A stretch of 64,000 nt of DNA. It comes from Streptomyces monashensis. Its GTDB lineage: Bacteria; Actinomycetota; Actinomycetes; Streptomycetales; Streptomycetaceae. Made by a program: the position numbers and the translations under genes. The notes under the pieces are model-generated. The model did not search any database, was not told the origin of the DNA, and was given only the letters and a program-made list of their open reading frames with translations. The stretch lies in NCBI RefSeq assembly GCF_001866665.1, contig NZ_MLYO01000033.1, positions 62,001 through 126,000 on the forward strand, given 5' to 3'. Below, in pieces: positions 9,683-17,697 of the stretch (within the stretch, counting starts at the first letter, position 1; every line of letters begins with the position of its first letter).

Positions 9683-10206
9683 CGCTCCCGCAGGGCCCTC
9701 TCCAGCCGGGCGACGTCCTCGGCATCCTTCGGCCGTCGGGGACGGGAGGGGTCCCACACGGGCATCATGCGTTTGATCTCGATCTGGGCGAGCGGGGCGA
9801 CGATCGGGGCCTCGATCTCTCCGATGCGCCCCGGCTCGGCGTCCAGCAGCCCGTCGGGCCAGGGGGTGCCGGCCCAGGGGCCCCCGGCGACCGTGACCCG
9901 CCCGGCCGCGTCCCGGTCGACGAGGGTGAAGCTGCTGTCCAGCGCGTCCCGGACAAAGTCCAGCCGGAGGTCGGGGGGCGGGCCGGGCACGGGCGTGTAG
10001 CCGAGCCCGCGCAGCAGTTCGGCGACGGGCACGGCGTCCCGCGACCACGCGAACCAGTCGATGTCCCCGTGCTCCCGGGTGACCTCGCCGAGGAAGAAGT
10101 CCATGGCCCAGCCGCCGCGTAGCCAGAGCGGCACGCCCTGGCGGCGGGCCGCCGCCAGGGTCTGTGCGATCAGGGCGAGCCGATGCCCGGCGCGTTCCGC
10201 GTCCAC
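9292..10206 (-). CDS. Nucleotidyltransferase (aminoglycoside adenylyltransferase-like) with an abnormal C-terminal extension
   Basis: The N-terminal 170 or so residues look like small MNT/LinB-type nucleotidyltransferases: LWLRGGWAMDFFLGEVTREHGDIDWF contains the G-G-W and the D-x-D metal motif (split here as RGGWAMDFF and GDIDWF), and IEIKRMMPVW with RPKDAEDVARLE closes the domain. Relatives adenylylate antibiotics, but the substrate here is unknown. The GTG at 10206 overlaps the end of the TetR gene by 37 bases, so they are coupled. The frame does not stop after the domain but continues about 130 low-complexity residues, antisense to the ISP-like gene. Either the natural stop has been lost or the tail is real. 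Confidence 0.7.
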   Translation of the reverse strand: MDAERAGHRLALIAQTLAAARRQGVPLWLRGGWAMDFFLGEVTREHGDIDWFAWSRDAVPVAELLRGLGYTPVPGPPPDLRLDFVRDALDSSFTLVDRDAAGRVTVAGGPWAGTPWPDGLLDAEPGRIGEIEAPIVAPLAQIEIKRMMPVWDPSRPRRPKDAEDVARLERALRERQIRANCPSGPSSWWSRTEAGRRDAAGGGRMPAARRSVAVIGEIVSNSARPGRSSASRDRTVMSSSSSDVQPCGQTAGRIAARVPAGGGAVRAVNQDSNTRTPATSKSQACGGTGEMRPSSRWRVSSSAS

Positions 10207-10925
10207 CGGTCGGCGCTGTCCGGTGTGAAGCCGTCGAGCAGCCGCCCGACCGCCCGCTCGAAGACCTCCTCCAGATCCACCGGCCCCGTGTCCTCGCCGA
10301 ACGCCTCCGCCATCCTCGGAAACGCACCGGAGGCCAGCTGCCGCCCCAGATACGCACCGCGCACCCCGTTCTCCTCGGCCTCCGACCACGGCAGCGCCCG
10401 CACCCGCTCGGCGGTGTCGAGTTCGCCCCGGACGTACGTCGTCACCACGCCGTTGATCATCGCGATGAGCTCCAGCTTCGTGCCGTAGCGCGCCTCCAGC
10501 GGGTCCAAGCAGGCCAGGCAGTGCTCCAGATAGCGCAGGGCGTGCGGGCTGAAGCCGTAGACGGGGGACATCAGGCGCGGCATCCACGGGTGCCGGCGCA
10601 GCAGCGCGCGCGTCTCGTGCGCCACCCTTGTCATGTCGGCCCGCCAGTCGCCGCTCGGCTCCCACAGGACGTGCTCCGCGCTGGCCGTGTCCATCATCAG
10701 CTCGTACAGGTCCTCCTTGCGGGGGACGTAGTTGTAGAGCGACATGGTGCCGCAGCCCAACTCGGCCGCGACGTGCCGCATCGACACCGCGTCGAGCCCC
10801 TGCGCGTCGGCGATCCGGACGGCGGCGGCCGCGACGTCGTCGCGGGTGTACGCCGGTTTCGGACCCCGCCCGGTGCGCTCGGGGCGCGCCCAGATCACCT
10901 CGGGGACGGCCCCTCGGACTGCCAT
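10170..10925 (-). CDS. TetR-family regulator, divergent from a DrrAB-type exporter
   Basis: A 251-residue repressor. The HTH is at about residues 43-65 (MRHVAAELGCGTMSLYNYVPRK, a classic recognition helix with SLYNYV), followed by a C-terminal domain like that of tetracycline repressors (DRVxALP-like segment, dimerisation helices). It faces the ABC exporter gene across 63 bases that carry two related palindromes, so it very likely represses itself and the exporter until a drug-like ligand binds. The nucleotidyltransferase behind it overlaps its stop and would be co-regulated, giving a small modify-and-export set (inference). Confidence 0.92.
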   Translation of the reverse strand: MAVRGAVPEVIWARPERTGRGPKPAYTRDDVAAAAVRIADAQGLDAVSMRHVAAELGCGTMSLYNYVPRKEDLYELMMDTASAEHVLWEPSGDWRADMTRVAHETRALLRRHPWMPRLMSPVYGFSPHALRYLEHCLACLDPLEARYGTKLELIAMINGVVTTYVRGELDTAERVRALPWSEAEENGVRGAYLGRQLASGAFPRMAEAFGEDTGPVDLEEVFERAVGRLLDGFTPDSADRWTRNAPGIGSP

Positions 10926-10950
10926 CGGTCATCACCTCGGCCACCATCCT

Positions 10951-10972
10951 AGTTACGTACGGCGTACGTAGT
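10951..10972. promoter_or_regulatory. Palindromic operator 1 of the TetR/DrrAB divergent promoter
   Basis: TACGTAC, three bases, GTACGTA (10954-10970) is a perfect 7-bp inverted repeat, extending to a near match of AGT/ACT at the outer edges. It lies between the divergent starts of the TetR gene and the ABC ATPase gene, the expected place for an autoregulatory TetR site. Confidence 0.75.
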
Positions 10973-10988
10973 GCGCTATGGTCGGCAC

Positions 10989-11957
10989 ATGACGACTACG
11001 TACGCTGTACTTAGTGAAGGCCTGGAGAAACGCTTCGGGGCCGTCCACGCCCTGCGCGGACTGGATCTGGCCGTCGCCGGGGGCACCGTCTGCGGACTGC
11101 TCGGCCCGAACGGCGCCGGGAAGACGACCGCCGTACGGCTGCTGACGACGCTGCTGCGGCCGGACGGCGGATCCGCGCGGGTCGCCGGGCGCGACCTCGT
11201 GCGCGAGCCCGCCGCCGTACGGAGCCGGATCGCGGTCACGGGGCAGTACGCCTCGGTCGACGGCGACCTCACCGGCCGGGAGAACCTGCGGCTGTTCGCC
11301 CGGCTGCACCGGGTGCGCGGACCGGCCGCCCGGGCCGGTGAACTGCTGGAGGGCTTCGGGCTCACCGAGGCCGCCGACCGCAGGGCCTCGACCTACTCGG
11401 GCGGCATGCGGCGCAGGCTGGACCTCGCGGCGAGCCTCGTCCGCCGCCCCGACGTGCTCTTCCTCGACGAGCCCACCACCGGGCTCGACCCGGCCAGCCG
11501 TCACCACATCCACCGGGCGGTACGCAAGCTGCGGGCGGACGGGACGACGGTGCTGCTGACCACGCAGTACCTCGAGGAGGCGGACCAACTCGCCGACGAC
11601 ATCGCCCTGGTGGACCGGGGCCGGGTGGCGCACACCGGCTCGCCCGCCGAACTGAAGGCGCTCATCGGGTCGTACGCCGAGGCCGTGGTCGCGGATCCGG
11701 ACGCGCTTGCGAAGGCCGCCGCCGTGCTCGACCAACTCACCAGCAAGGAACCGGTGTTGGACCGTGCGCGCAACGCCGTCGGTGCGGTCACCACCGACCC
11801 GACGCTGACCCTGCCCCGTCTGGTGCGCGAACTCGACGCGGCGGGCGTGCCGTTGCTCGACGCGAGCCTGCGCCAGCCCACCCTCGACGACGTCTTCCTG
11901 CGGCTCACCGGACAGCCCGGGGCCGCGTCCGTCGACAGCAAGGAGCCGGTGACATGA
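10989..11957 (+). CDS. ABC exporter ATPase, DrrA (daunorubicin-resistance) type
   Basis: A 322-residue ATPase of the drug-export class. Walker A is GPNGAGKTT, the signature is YSGGMRRRLDLA, Walker B is VLFLDEPTTGLD, and the C-terminal half ends in the DrrA-type LRQPTLDDVFLRLTG motif. It acts with the overlapping DrrB-like permease to expel a lipophilic compound. The ATG at 10989 was chosen; a GTG at 10971 is also in frame. No ribosome site is visible before either, and the spacer to the TetR gene is only 63 bases, so the message may be leaderless. Two palindromes flank the start. Confidence 0.92.
   Translation: MTTTYAVLSEGLEKRFGAVHALRGLDLAVAGGTVCGLLGPNGAGKTTAVRLLTTLLRPDGGSARVAGRDLVREPAAVRSRIAVTGQYASVDGDLTGRENLRLFARLHRVRGPAARAGELLEGFGLTEAADRRASTYSGGMRRRLDLAASLVRRPDVLFLDEPTTGLDPASRHHIHRAVRKLRADGTTVLLTTQYLEEADQLADDIALVDRGRVAHTGSPAELKALIGSYAEAVVADPDALAKAAAVLDQLTSKEPVLDRARNAVGAVTTDPTLTLPRLVRELDAAGVPLLDASLRQPTLDDVFLRLTGQPGAASVDSKEPVT
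10995..11015. promoter_or_regulatory. Palindromic operator 2, overlapping the start of the ABC ATPase gene
   Basis: ACTA-N-GTAC, three bases, GTAC-N-TAGT. It shares the GTAC core and three-base centre with operator 1 and lies 41-43 bases from it. It covers codons 3-9 of the exporter gene, so a bound repressor would sit just downstream of the transcription start. Confidence 0.65.
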
Positions 11958-12733
11958 GCGCGTTGGCCCACGACGGACTGGCGATGACGGGCCGGCAGCT
12001 GCGCCGGGTCCGCAACACCCCGGGCCTGGCGGTCCTGACCCAGCTGATGCCGATCAACATGCTGCTGTTCTTCGGCTACGTCTTCGGCAGCGCGCTGGCG
12101 ATGCCCGGCCGCGAGTACCGCTCCTTCCTGGTGCCCGGACTGCTGGTCGCGACCGCCGCCGGCGGCCTGATGAACGGCATGTTCCAGGCCGCCGCGGACA
12201 CCCACCGGGGCGTGATGGACCGGTTCCGGACGATGCCGGTGAGCCGGGCCGCCGTACCCCTCGGGCAGGCCGTGGCGGACCTCGTGGTCACGACGCTCGG
12301 CACGATTCCGCTGCTGCTGGTGGGGCTCGCGGTGGGCTGGCGGATCGAGGGCGGCGCACTCGACGCCGTCGGCGCACTCGGACTGCTGCTGCTCTTCCGG
12401 TTCGCCTGCACCTGCGTCGGGATGCACCTCGGGCTGCTCACCCGCAGCGAGGACGCGGCCGGGCAGCTCGGCGCCTCCTCCTTCGTGCTGCCGCTGCTGT
12501 CCGACGCGTACATCCCCACGGACAACCTGCCGGGCTGGCTGCGCACGATCGCCGAGTGGAACCCGATCAGCGCCGTGACGACCGCCCTGCGCGATCTGTT
12601 CGGCAACGCGCCCGTCCCGCGCGGCGCCGCCTGGCCCGTGGCGCATCCGGTCGCCGGGTCGCTCGCCTGGAGCCTCGCGCTCGTCGCCGTGTTCCTGCCG
12701 CTGGCGGTGCGCCGGTACAGCCGCGGCGGGTGA
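11954..12733 (+). CDS. ABC-2 type permease, DrrB-like
   Basis: Membrane partner of the preceding ATPase, 259 residues with about six helices, including the ABC-2 hallmarks SFLVPGLLVATAAGG and the C-terminal segment LPGWLRTIAEWNPISAVTTALR. Its ATG overlaps the upstream stop (ATGA), so the two subunits are made in equal amounts. Together they form a homodimeric exporter half-set of the daunorubicin/bleomycin-resistance type; the substrate is unknown. Confidence 0.9.
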   Translation: MSALAHDGLAMTGRQLRRVRNTPGLAVLTQLMPINMLLFFGYVFGSALAMPGREYRSFLVPGLLVATAAGGLMNGMFQAAADTHRGVMDRFRTMPVSRAAVPLGQAVADLVVTTLGTIPLLLVGLAVGWRIEGGALDAVGALGLLLLFRFACTCVGMHLGLLTRSEDAAGQLGASSFVLPLLSDAYIPTDNLPGWLRTIAEWNPISAVTTALRDLFGNAPVPRGAAWPVAHPVAGSLAWSLALVAVFLPLAVRRYSRGG

Positions 12734-12779
12734 CCCCGCACTACTGACAACCCGGCCGCTCAGAGGCATGATCCACCTC

Positions 12780-13985
12780 ATGGATCAGCCCCTGGACCAG
12801 CCCCTGCCCCTGGAGGGCATCACCGTCGTCGCCGTCGAACAGGCCGTGTCCGCGCCCTTCGCGACCCGGCAGCTCGCCGACCTGGGCGCCCGGGTCATCA
12901 AGGTGGAGCGGATCGACGGCGGCGACTTCGCGCGCGGCTACGACACGGCGGCCCGCGGACTCGCCTCGCACTTCGTGTGGTGCAACCGCGGCAAGGAGTC
13001 CATCGCCCTGGACCTGAAGGACCCGCGCGGCCTGGCCGTCGTACGGCGGCTGGTCGCGGACGCGGACGTGTTCGTGCAGAACCTCGCACACGGGGCGGCG
13101 GCCCGGCTCGGCCTCGACGCGGCCACCCTGTGCGCCGCGCACCCACGGCTGATCGCCGTCGACATCTCGGGCTACGGCGGCTCGGGGCCGTACGCGGACA
13201 AGCGGGCCTACGACATGCTGGTGCAGTGCGAGGCCGGTCTCGTGTCGGTGACCGGGACCCCGGAGCGGCCGGTGAAGGCGGGGATCCCGGCGGCGGACAT
13301 CGCGGCGGCCATGTACGCGTTCTCGGGCGTGCTGGCCGCGCTGGTGCGGCGGGGGACGACCGGGCGGGGCGGGCCGGTGGAGGTGTCGATGCTGGAGGCG
13401 CTCGCGGAGTGGCTGGGGCATCCACTGCACCATGCGATACACGGGGGCGAACCCCCGGCGCGCACCGGGCTCGCGCACGCCGTGATCGCGCCGTACGACG
13501 CCTATCCGACGGCGGGCGGCGGGCGGGTGCTGCTGTCCGTGCAGAACGACCGGGAGTGGCGGCGGCTGGCCGAGCAGGTCATCGGGCGCCCGGAACTGGG
13601 GGGCGATCCGGCGTACGCGACGAACGCCGCACGGGTCGCGCACCGGGAGCAGACGGACGAGCTGGTGGCGGGGGCGCTCGGTGCGCTGGACGCCGAGGAG
13701 GCGATGGAGCGCCTGGAGAAGGCGGGCATCGCCTGTGCGCGCCTGCGGGACGTGCACGAGCTGGCGGCACATTCGCAGCTCGCGGCCCGGGAGCGGTGGC
13801 GTCAGGTGGGTTCGCCGGTCGGGCCGCTGAAGGCGCTGCTGCCTCCCATCACTTTGCCGGGCGGGGACGAGGCACGGATGGGTGATGTGCCCGCGCTCGG
13901 GCAGCACACCGGGGCGCTGCTGCGTGCCGTGGGGATGACGGACGACGAGATCGCAGCGATGCGCCGGGACGGCGTGGCGGCCTGA
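12780..13985 (+). CDS. Family III CoA-transferase (CaiB/BaiF)
   Basis: Transfers CoA between carboxylic acids. Typical markers are the N-terminal GITVVAVEQAVSAPFATRQLADLGARVIKVE (split: EQAVSAPFATR and LGARVIKVER), NRGKESIALDLK, DISGYGGSGPY, and the catalytic Asp in KRAYDMLVQ. The length of about 401 residues is normal. A second ATG at 12768 is possible, but the AGAGG there is too close to it. It stands alone between the exporter operon and the small 14059 gene, and the acyl substrate cannot be deduced. Confidence 0.9.
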   Translation: MDQPLDQPLPLEGITVVAVEQAVSAPFATRQLADLGARVIKVERIDGGDFARGYDTAARGLASHFVWCNRGKESIALDLKDPRGLAVVRRLVADADVFVQNLAHGAAARLGLDAATLCAAHPRLIAVDISGYGGSGPYADKRAYDMLVQCEAGLVSVTGTPERPVKAGIPAADIAAAMYAFSGVLAALVRRGTTGRGGPVEVSMLEALAEWLGHPLHHAIHGGEPPARTGLAHAVIAPYDAYPTAGGGRVLLSVQNDREWRRLAEQVIGRPELGGDPAYATNAARVAHREQTDELVAGALGALDAEEAMERLEKAGIACARLRDVHELAAHSQLAARERWRQVGSPVGPLKALLPPITLPGGDEARMGDVPALGQHTGALLRAVGMTDDEIAAMRRDGVAA

Positions 13986-14058
13986 GCGCGGGCACCCCGG
14001 ATGGAGTCCAGGGGGCCGCCCACTCGGTCAGCGGCGGCTCACCGCCCGCTCGGCTCGT

Positions 14059-14340
14059 TCAGTGCCCGCGTCCGTGGCCGCCGAAGAGCGAGCGGCGCAG
14101 CCGGCGCAGCGGCGCGAACAGGGAGACGCGGCTGACCCGCTTGCCCCGGTCGCTGCGCTGGTGCGCGGTGTCACGCGCCGTCAGTTCGAGCATCAGCGAG
14201 GTCGCCTCGATCGTCTTCTGCTGCGGTATGGCGGGTCCCGCCAGCACCGACAGATGGCGGTCCAGGCGCGAACTGGTCGCGCTGCTCCCGCAGGTGATCG
14301 CAGGGACCCTGGCCCTGCTGCGCACTGTTATCTGATCCAT
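14059..14340 (-). CDS. Small basic protein of unknown function
   Basis: A 93-residue open frame starting MDQITVRSRARV. The middle is ordinary soluble sequence (SSRLDRHLSVLAGPAIPQQKTIEATSLMLEL), and the C-terminus is strongly basic (APLRRLRRSLFGGHGRGH). No signal peptide, membrane helix or known motif is present. It lies 126 bases downstream of the anti-sigma gene in the same direction and could be part of that unit. It is called a gene because its codon use is coherent and it has no competing frame. Confidence 0.5.
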   Translation of the reverse strand: MDQITVRSRARVPAITCGSSATSSRLDRHLSVLAGPAIPQQKTIEATSLMLELTARDTAHQRSDRGKRVSRVSLFAPLRRLRRSLFGGHGRGH

Positions 14341-14466
14341 GTCACTCCCCACCCGTACGAGTCCACCCGGCCCGGGCAGGGTAACCCTATCGCCCCAGGG
14401 CGGCACGCGTGTATCGCGGCCACAGGATTCACCTTCCCCGCAAGGAGGTTGACCATCCCTCGATGA

Positions 14467-15294
14467 CTACTCTCCGAATCCGACCGATTTCAGGGTGAGT
14501 TGGACAATGGGCTGGCCGGTGGGCTGCGCTGAGCCGCCGTCAGGCTCGACGGTTACGGCGAGTGACGTCGAGGAGGTCTCGAGCCCCCTGGCGATCAGAG
14601 GCGTGTCGCCCGCGAAGAGCCCGAGGGAGCGCGGTTGTGCATGGGGGCGCATCTGCCAGAGCTGGTGGACGCGGCCGCCGGACGGAGTGCCGTATCCGCT
14701 GAGGGTGACGACGGCCTCCTGCTCCGAGGCGGAAGCGATCACTCCGATACCGCGGCCCCGATCGTCCTTGCTGCTCGTGGCGCGGACGTCGGGAGCGGCC
14801 AGAACGTGGGCGATCTCACGTGCCCGCATCTGTGCGGCGTCGAGCCGGTCCTGTGCGCGGTGCGCCTGGACCCCGAAGAGCGAGGCGACCACGAGGGCCG
14901 CCGCCGCGGTCGCCGTGGCGAGCGGCACGAACAGGGGGCGCGTGCGGGGCGTACGGGTGCGTCCCGGCGGCGGCTGGGTGCCCCAGACATGCGGCGGCAG
15001 CCGGCGCGCGCGCTCCGCGCCCGGCATCGCGGCGCCCGGCGCCGGGTCCTGCGGTGTCGCGCGTACGGCGGCCAGCACCCGGTCCCGCAGGGCGGCCGGC
15101 GCCGGGGCCGCCGTGGACCAGGCGAGCCGCACCGCGTCCTCGGCCAGCGCCCGGGTCTCGGCGCCGCAGTGCTCGCAGTCCCGCAGATGCTTCTCGTACC
15201 GGCGCCGCTCGCCGGGTTCGAGGGCGTCGAGCGCGTACGGGGCCGCGAGGGAGTGCGGATCGCCGTGGCGCAGCAGCCTGCCGAGGATGCTCAT
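14467..15294 (-). CDS. Anti-sigma factor, RskA/zinc-finger type
   Basis: Membrane regulator that holds the adjacent ECF sigma factor. The N-terminal anti-sigma domain carries the zinc motif as HLRDCEHCGAE (H-x3-C-x2-C). A single membrane helix follows at about residues 140-160 (LATATAAAALVVASLFGV), then an extracytoplasmic RskA-type domain with GRVHQLWQMRP and LAVTVEPDGGSAQPTG. The length is 275 residues. The ATG at 15294 overlaps the sigma-factor stop by four bases, so the pair is translationally coupled. Release is probably by regulated proteolysis, as in M. tuberculosis SigK/RskA. Confidence 0.9.
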   Translation of the reverse strand: MSILGRLLRHGDPHSLAAPYALDALEPGERRRYEKHLRDCEHCGAETRALAEDAVRLAWSTAAPAPAALRDRVLAAVRATPQDPAPGAAMPGAERARRLPPHVWGTQPPPGRTRTPRTRPLFVPLATATAAAALVVASLFGVQAHRAQDRLDAAQMRAREIAHVLAAPDVRATSSKDDRGRGIGVIASASEQEAVVTLSGYGTPSGGRVHQLWQMRPHAQPRSLGLFAGDTPLIARGLETSSTSLAVTVEPDGGSAQPTGQPIVQLTLKSVGFGE

Positions 15295-15890
15295 GCGGCG
15301 CCTCCCAGGCACTGGCGCAGCCGGGTGAGTCCGTCGCGCATCCGCGTCTTGACCGTGCCGAGCGGCAGCGAGAGCCGCTCGGCGACCTCACGGTAGGTGT
15401 AGCCGTCGTAGTAGGCGAGGGTCACCGACTGGCGCTGGAGGTCCGTGAGCCGCTGCAGACAACGGCGCACCCACTCCCGTTCCAGCCCCGCCTCGACCTC
15501 CTCGGCGACCTGGTCGAACGCCGGTTCCCCGGCGCGCTGCGCCTCCCGCTGCTCGCGCTCGCCGGCCGCGCGGGCGCTGCGCACCCGGTCGACGGCTCGG
15601 CGGTGGGCGAGGGTGAGGATCCAGGACAGCGCGCTGCCCCGGCCCGGGTCGAACCGGGCGGCGGACCGCCAGGTCTCCAACAGCACCTCCTGAGCCACCT
15701 CCTCGGACTGGGCGGGGTCCCGCACCACCCGCCGGACGAGCCCGTACACCGGGCCGGACACCAGGGCGTACAGGTCCTCGAACGCCCGGTGATCGCCGCC
15801 GGCGACGAGCACGAGCAGCTCGTCCGCCTGTATGCGAGCCCCCTCGCCGTGGCCGCAGCCGGCCCCTCCCCGTGCTCCACGCATCCGCAC
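15291..15890 (-). CDS. ECF sigma factor, SigK-like (ECF19 type)
   Basis: A 199-residue RNA polymerase sigma factor with regions 2 and 4. Region 2 has FEDLYALVSGPVYGLVRRVV and the DRVRSARAA segment; region 4 has SVTLAYYDGYTYREVAERLSLPLGTVKTRMRDGLTRL (split: YREVAERLSLPLGTVKTR), the usual HTH. GTG at 15890 sits eight bases after GGGAGGT, so I prefer it over ATG at 15884. The divergent DUF4331 gene begins 162 bases away, so the shared spacer may hold a sigma-dependent promoter. Its partner anti-sigma gene follows directly. Confidence 0.9.
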   Translation of the reverse strand: MRMRGARGGAGCGHGEGARIQADELLVLVAGGDHRAFEDLYALVSGPVYGLVRRVVRDPAQSEEVAQEVLLETWRSAARFDPGRGSALSWILTLAHRRAVDRVRSARAAGEREQREAQRAGEPAFDQVAEEVEAGLEREWVRRCLQRLTDLQRQSVTLAYYDGYTYREVAERLSLPLGTVKTRMRDGLTRLRQCLGGAA

Positions 15891-16051
15891 GAACGCCCAC
15901 CTCCCGCCGGTGATACGGATCAGCGGGCCGAAAACGCGGGTCGGGGGCCGCCCAAAACTTTTTCTCCGTCCGGCCAATCCGATCCCCTGCCCGGCTCCGA
16001 ATGGGCGTCCGTCAAGGGCAAGTCGGCACCGAGGACGGACGGACAGACGGC

Positions 16052-17590
16052 ATGACACCTCTTGTTTCCAGGCGCGGCCGGGGCCACACGGGCCTGGTCA
16101 CGCTCCTGTGCGGCGTGCTGGCGGCCGGCGGGCTCACCGCCGCGGGCGTCGCCGCGCTGGCCCCCGGGACGGCCACCGCCTCCTCGCACCGGGAGGCCCC
16201 GTTGATCTCGGGGACCCCGCAGTACGACAACACGGACCTGTACGCGTTCGTCAGCCCGGACAAGCCCGATACGACGACGATCGTGGCGAACTGGATCCCG
16301 TTCGAGGAGCCGACGGGCGGGCCGAACTTCTTCACGTTCGCCGACGACGCCCAGTACGACCTGCACATCGACAACAACGGTGACGCGCACGACGATCTGG
16401 TCTTCCGCTACACCTTCAGGACCCACACGAAGAACGGCAACACGTTCCTCTACAACACCGGTGTCGTGAAGAGCCTCGACGACCCGAACCTCAACATCAC
16501 GCAGACCTACGACATCGACCTGCTGCGGCTCAGGCACGACCGGGTGGTGTACCGGACCAGGCTCGCGAACGACGTGCCGGTGGCCCCCTCGAACGTCGGC
16601 AAGGCGTCCATGCCGGACTACGCGAAGCTGCGCGCGCAGGCCGTCCGCAGGACCTCGGGCGGCGGCACGACCTTCGCCGGGCAGGCGGACGACCCGTTCT
16701 TCGCCGACCTGCGCGTCTTCGACCTGCTGTACGGCGGCAACCTCAGCGAGGTCGGCAACGACACCCTCAAGGGCTACAACGTGAACACGATCGCCCTGCA
16801 GGTGCCCACCGCCCTGATCCGCGAGTCGGCGGGCCAGCCGGTGGTCGGCATCTGGTCCACCACCCAGCGCCGTAACGCGCAGGGCTACTACAGCCAGGTC
16901 TCCCGCCTGGGCAACCCGCTGGTCAACGAGGTCGTGAACCCGCAGAAGGACAAGGACAGGTTCAACGCCTCGCAGCCCGCGTACGACGCCCAGTTCCTGA
17001 ACAACGTCACCCACCCCGAGCTGCCGAAGCTCATCGAGCAGATCTACCGGATCAAGGCGCCGAGCGAGCCGCGCAACGACCTCGTCGACGTGTTCCTCAA
17101 GGGCGTCAAGGGCCTCAACCAGCCGCCGAACGTGCGGGCTTCGGAGCAGCTGCGCCTGAACACGTCGATCAAGCCGAGCGCGCACCCCAAGCGGCTCGGC
17201 GTCCTGGACGGCGACAACGCGGGCTTCCCGAACGGGCGTCGGCTCGGCGACGACGTGGTGGACGAGGCGTTGCAGGTCATGGAGGGCGCGCTGGTCGGCC
17301 AGAAGACCGGCCTGAGCGACGGGGTCGACGCGAACGACCAGACCTTCGAGAAGTCCTTCCCGTACGTCGCCGAGCCCAACTCCGGTTCGCACGGCCCGCT
17401 CGCCAAGGGCACGAGCGCGGGCACGGACGTCCGCAGCCAGCTGGGCGACGCGCTCCAGCCGGCGGGCTCCTCCGCGGGCTCCGGCGACACGATGCTGATC
17501 GCCGCCTCGGCGGCGTCGGGCGCGGCCGGGATCCTGCTCCTCGGCACCGCCTTCGCCTGGTGGCGCCGCCGCCTGCAGCGCCCGTACTGA
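16052..17590 (+). CDS. DUF4331 surface protein with C-terminal anchor helix
   Basis: A 512-residue exported protein. It has a signal peptide (about residues 1-40), then SSHREAPLISGTPQYDNTDLYAF (split: SSHREAPLIS, YDNTDLYAFV), the signature start of DUF4331. After the domain a C-terminal helix (AASGAAGILLLGTAFAWW) and a basic tail suggest a membrane anchor. The function of DUF4331 is unknown. The gene is divergent from the sigma/anti-sigma pair and is followed by a terminator hairpin and then the TPR and Ni/Co-type genes, a set that recurs in Streptomyces (from memory), suggesting a shared envelope or metal-related job. Confidence 0.9.
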   Translation: MTPLVSRRGRGHTGLVTLLCGVLAAGGLTAAGVAALAPGTATASSHREAPLISGTPQYDNTDLYAFVSPDKPDTTTIVANWIPFEEPTGGPNFFTFADDAQYDLHIDNNGDAHDDLVFRYTFRTHTKNGNTFLYNTGVVKSLDDPNLNITQTYDIDLLRLRHDRVVYRTRLANDVPVAPSNVGKASMPDYAKLRAQAVRRTSGGGTTFAGQADDPFFADLRVFDLLYGGNLSEVGNDTLKGYNVNTIALQVPTALIRESAGQPVVGIWSTTQRRNAQGYYSQVSRLGNPLVNEVVNPQKDKDRFNASQPAYDAQFLNNVTHPELPKLIEQIYRIKAPSEPRNDLVDVFLKGVKGLNQPPNVRASEQLRLNTSIKPSAHPKRLGVLDGDNAGFPNGRRLGDDVVDEALQVMEGALVGQKTGLSDGVDANDQTFEKSFPYVAEPNSGSHGPLAKGTSAGTDVRSQLGDALQPAGSSAGSGDTMLIAASAASGAAGILLLGTAFAWWRRRLQRPY

Positions 17591-17609
17591 CCCGTCCCCA
17601 CCCCAGACC

Positions 17610-17648
17610 GGCGCGGCCCGTATTCCCCCCCCCACGGCGGGCCGCGCC
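17610..17648 (+). terminator. Strong hairpin after the DUF4331 gene
   Basis: A perfect 11-bp stem, GGCGCGGCCCG (17610-17620) with CGGGCCGCGCC (17638-17648), with a C-rich loop. It may reduce, rather than end, transcription into the TPR gene 50 bases on. Confidence 0.6.
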
Positions 17649-17697
17649 TCCCATCCCATCGACGGAGCAGACGGAGCAGAGGAGAGGCGGAAAGGCC

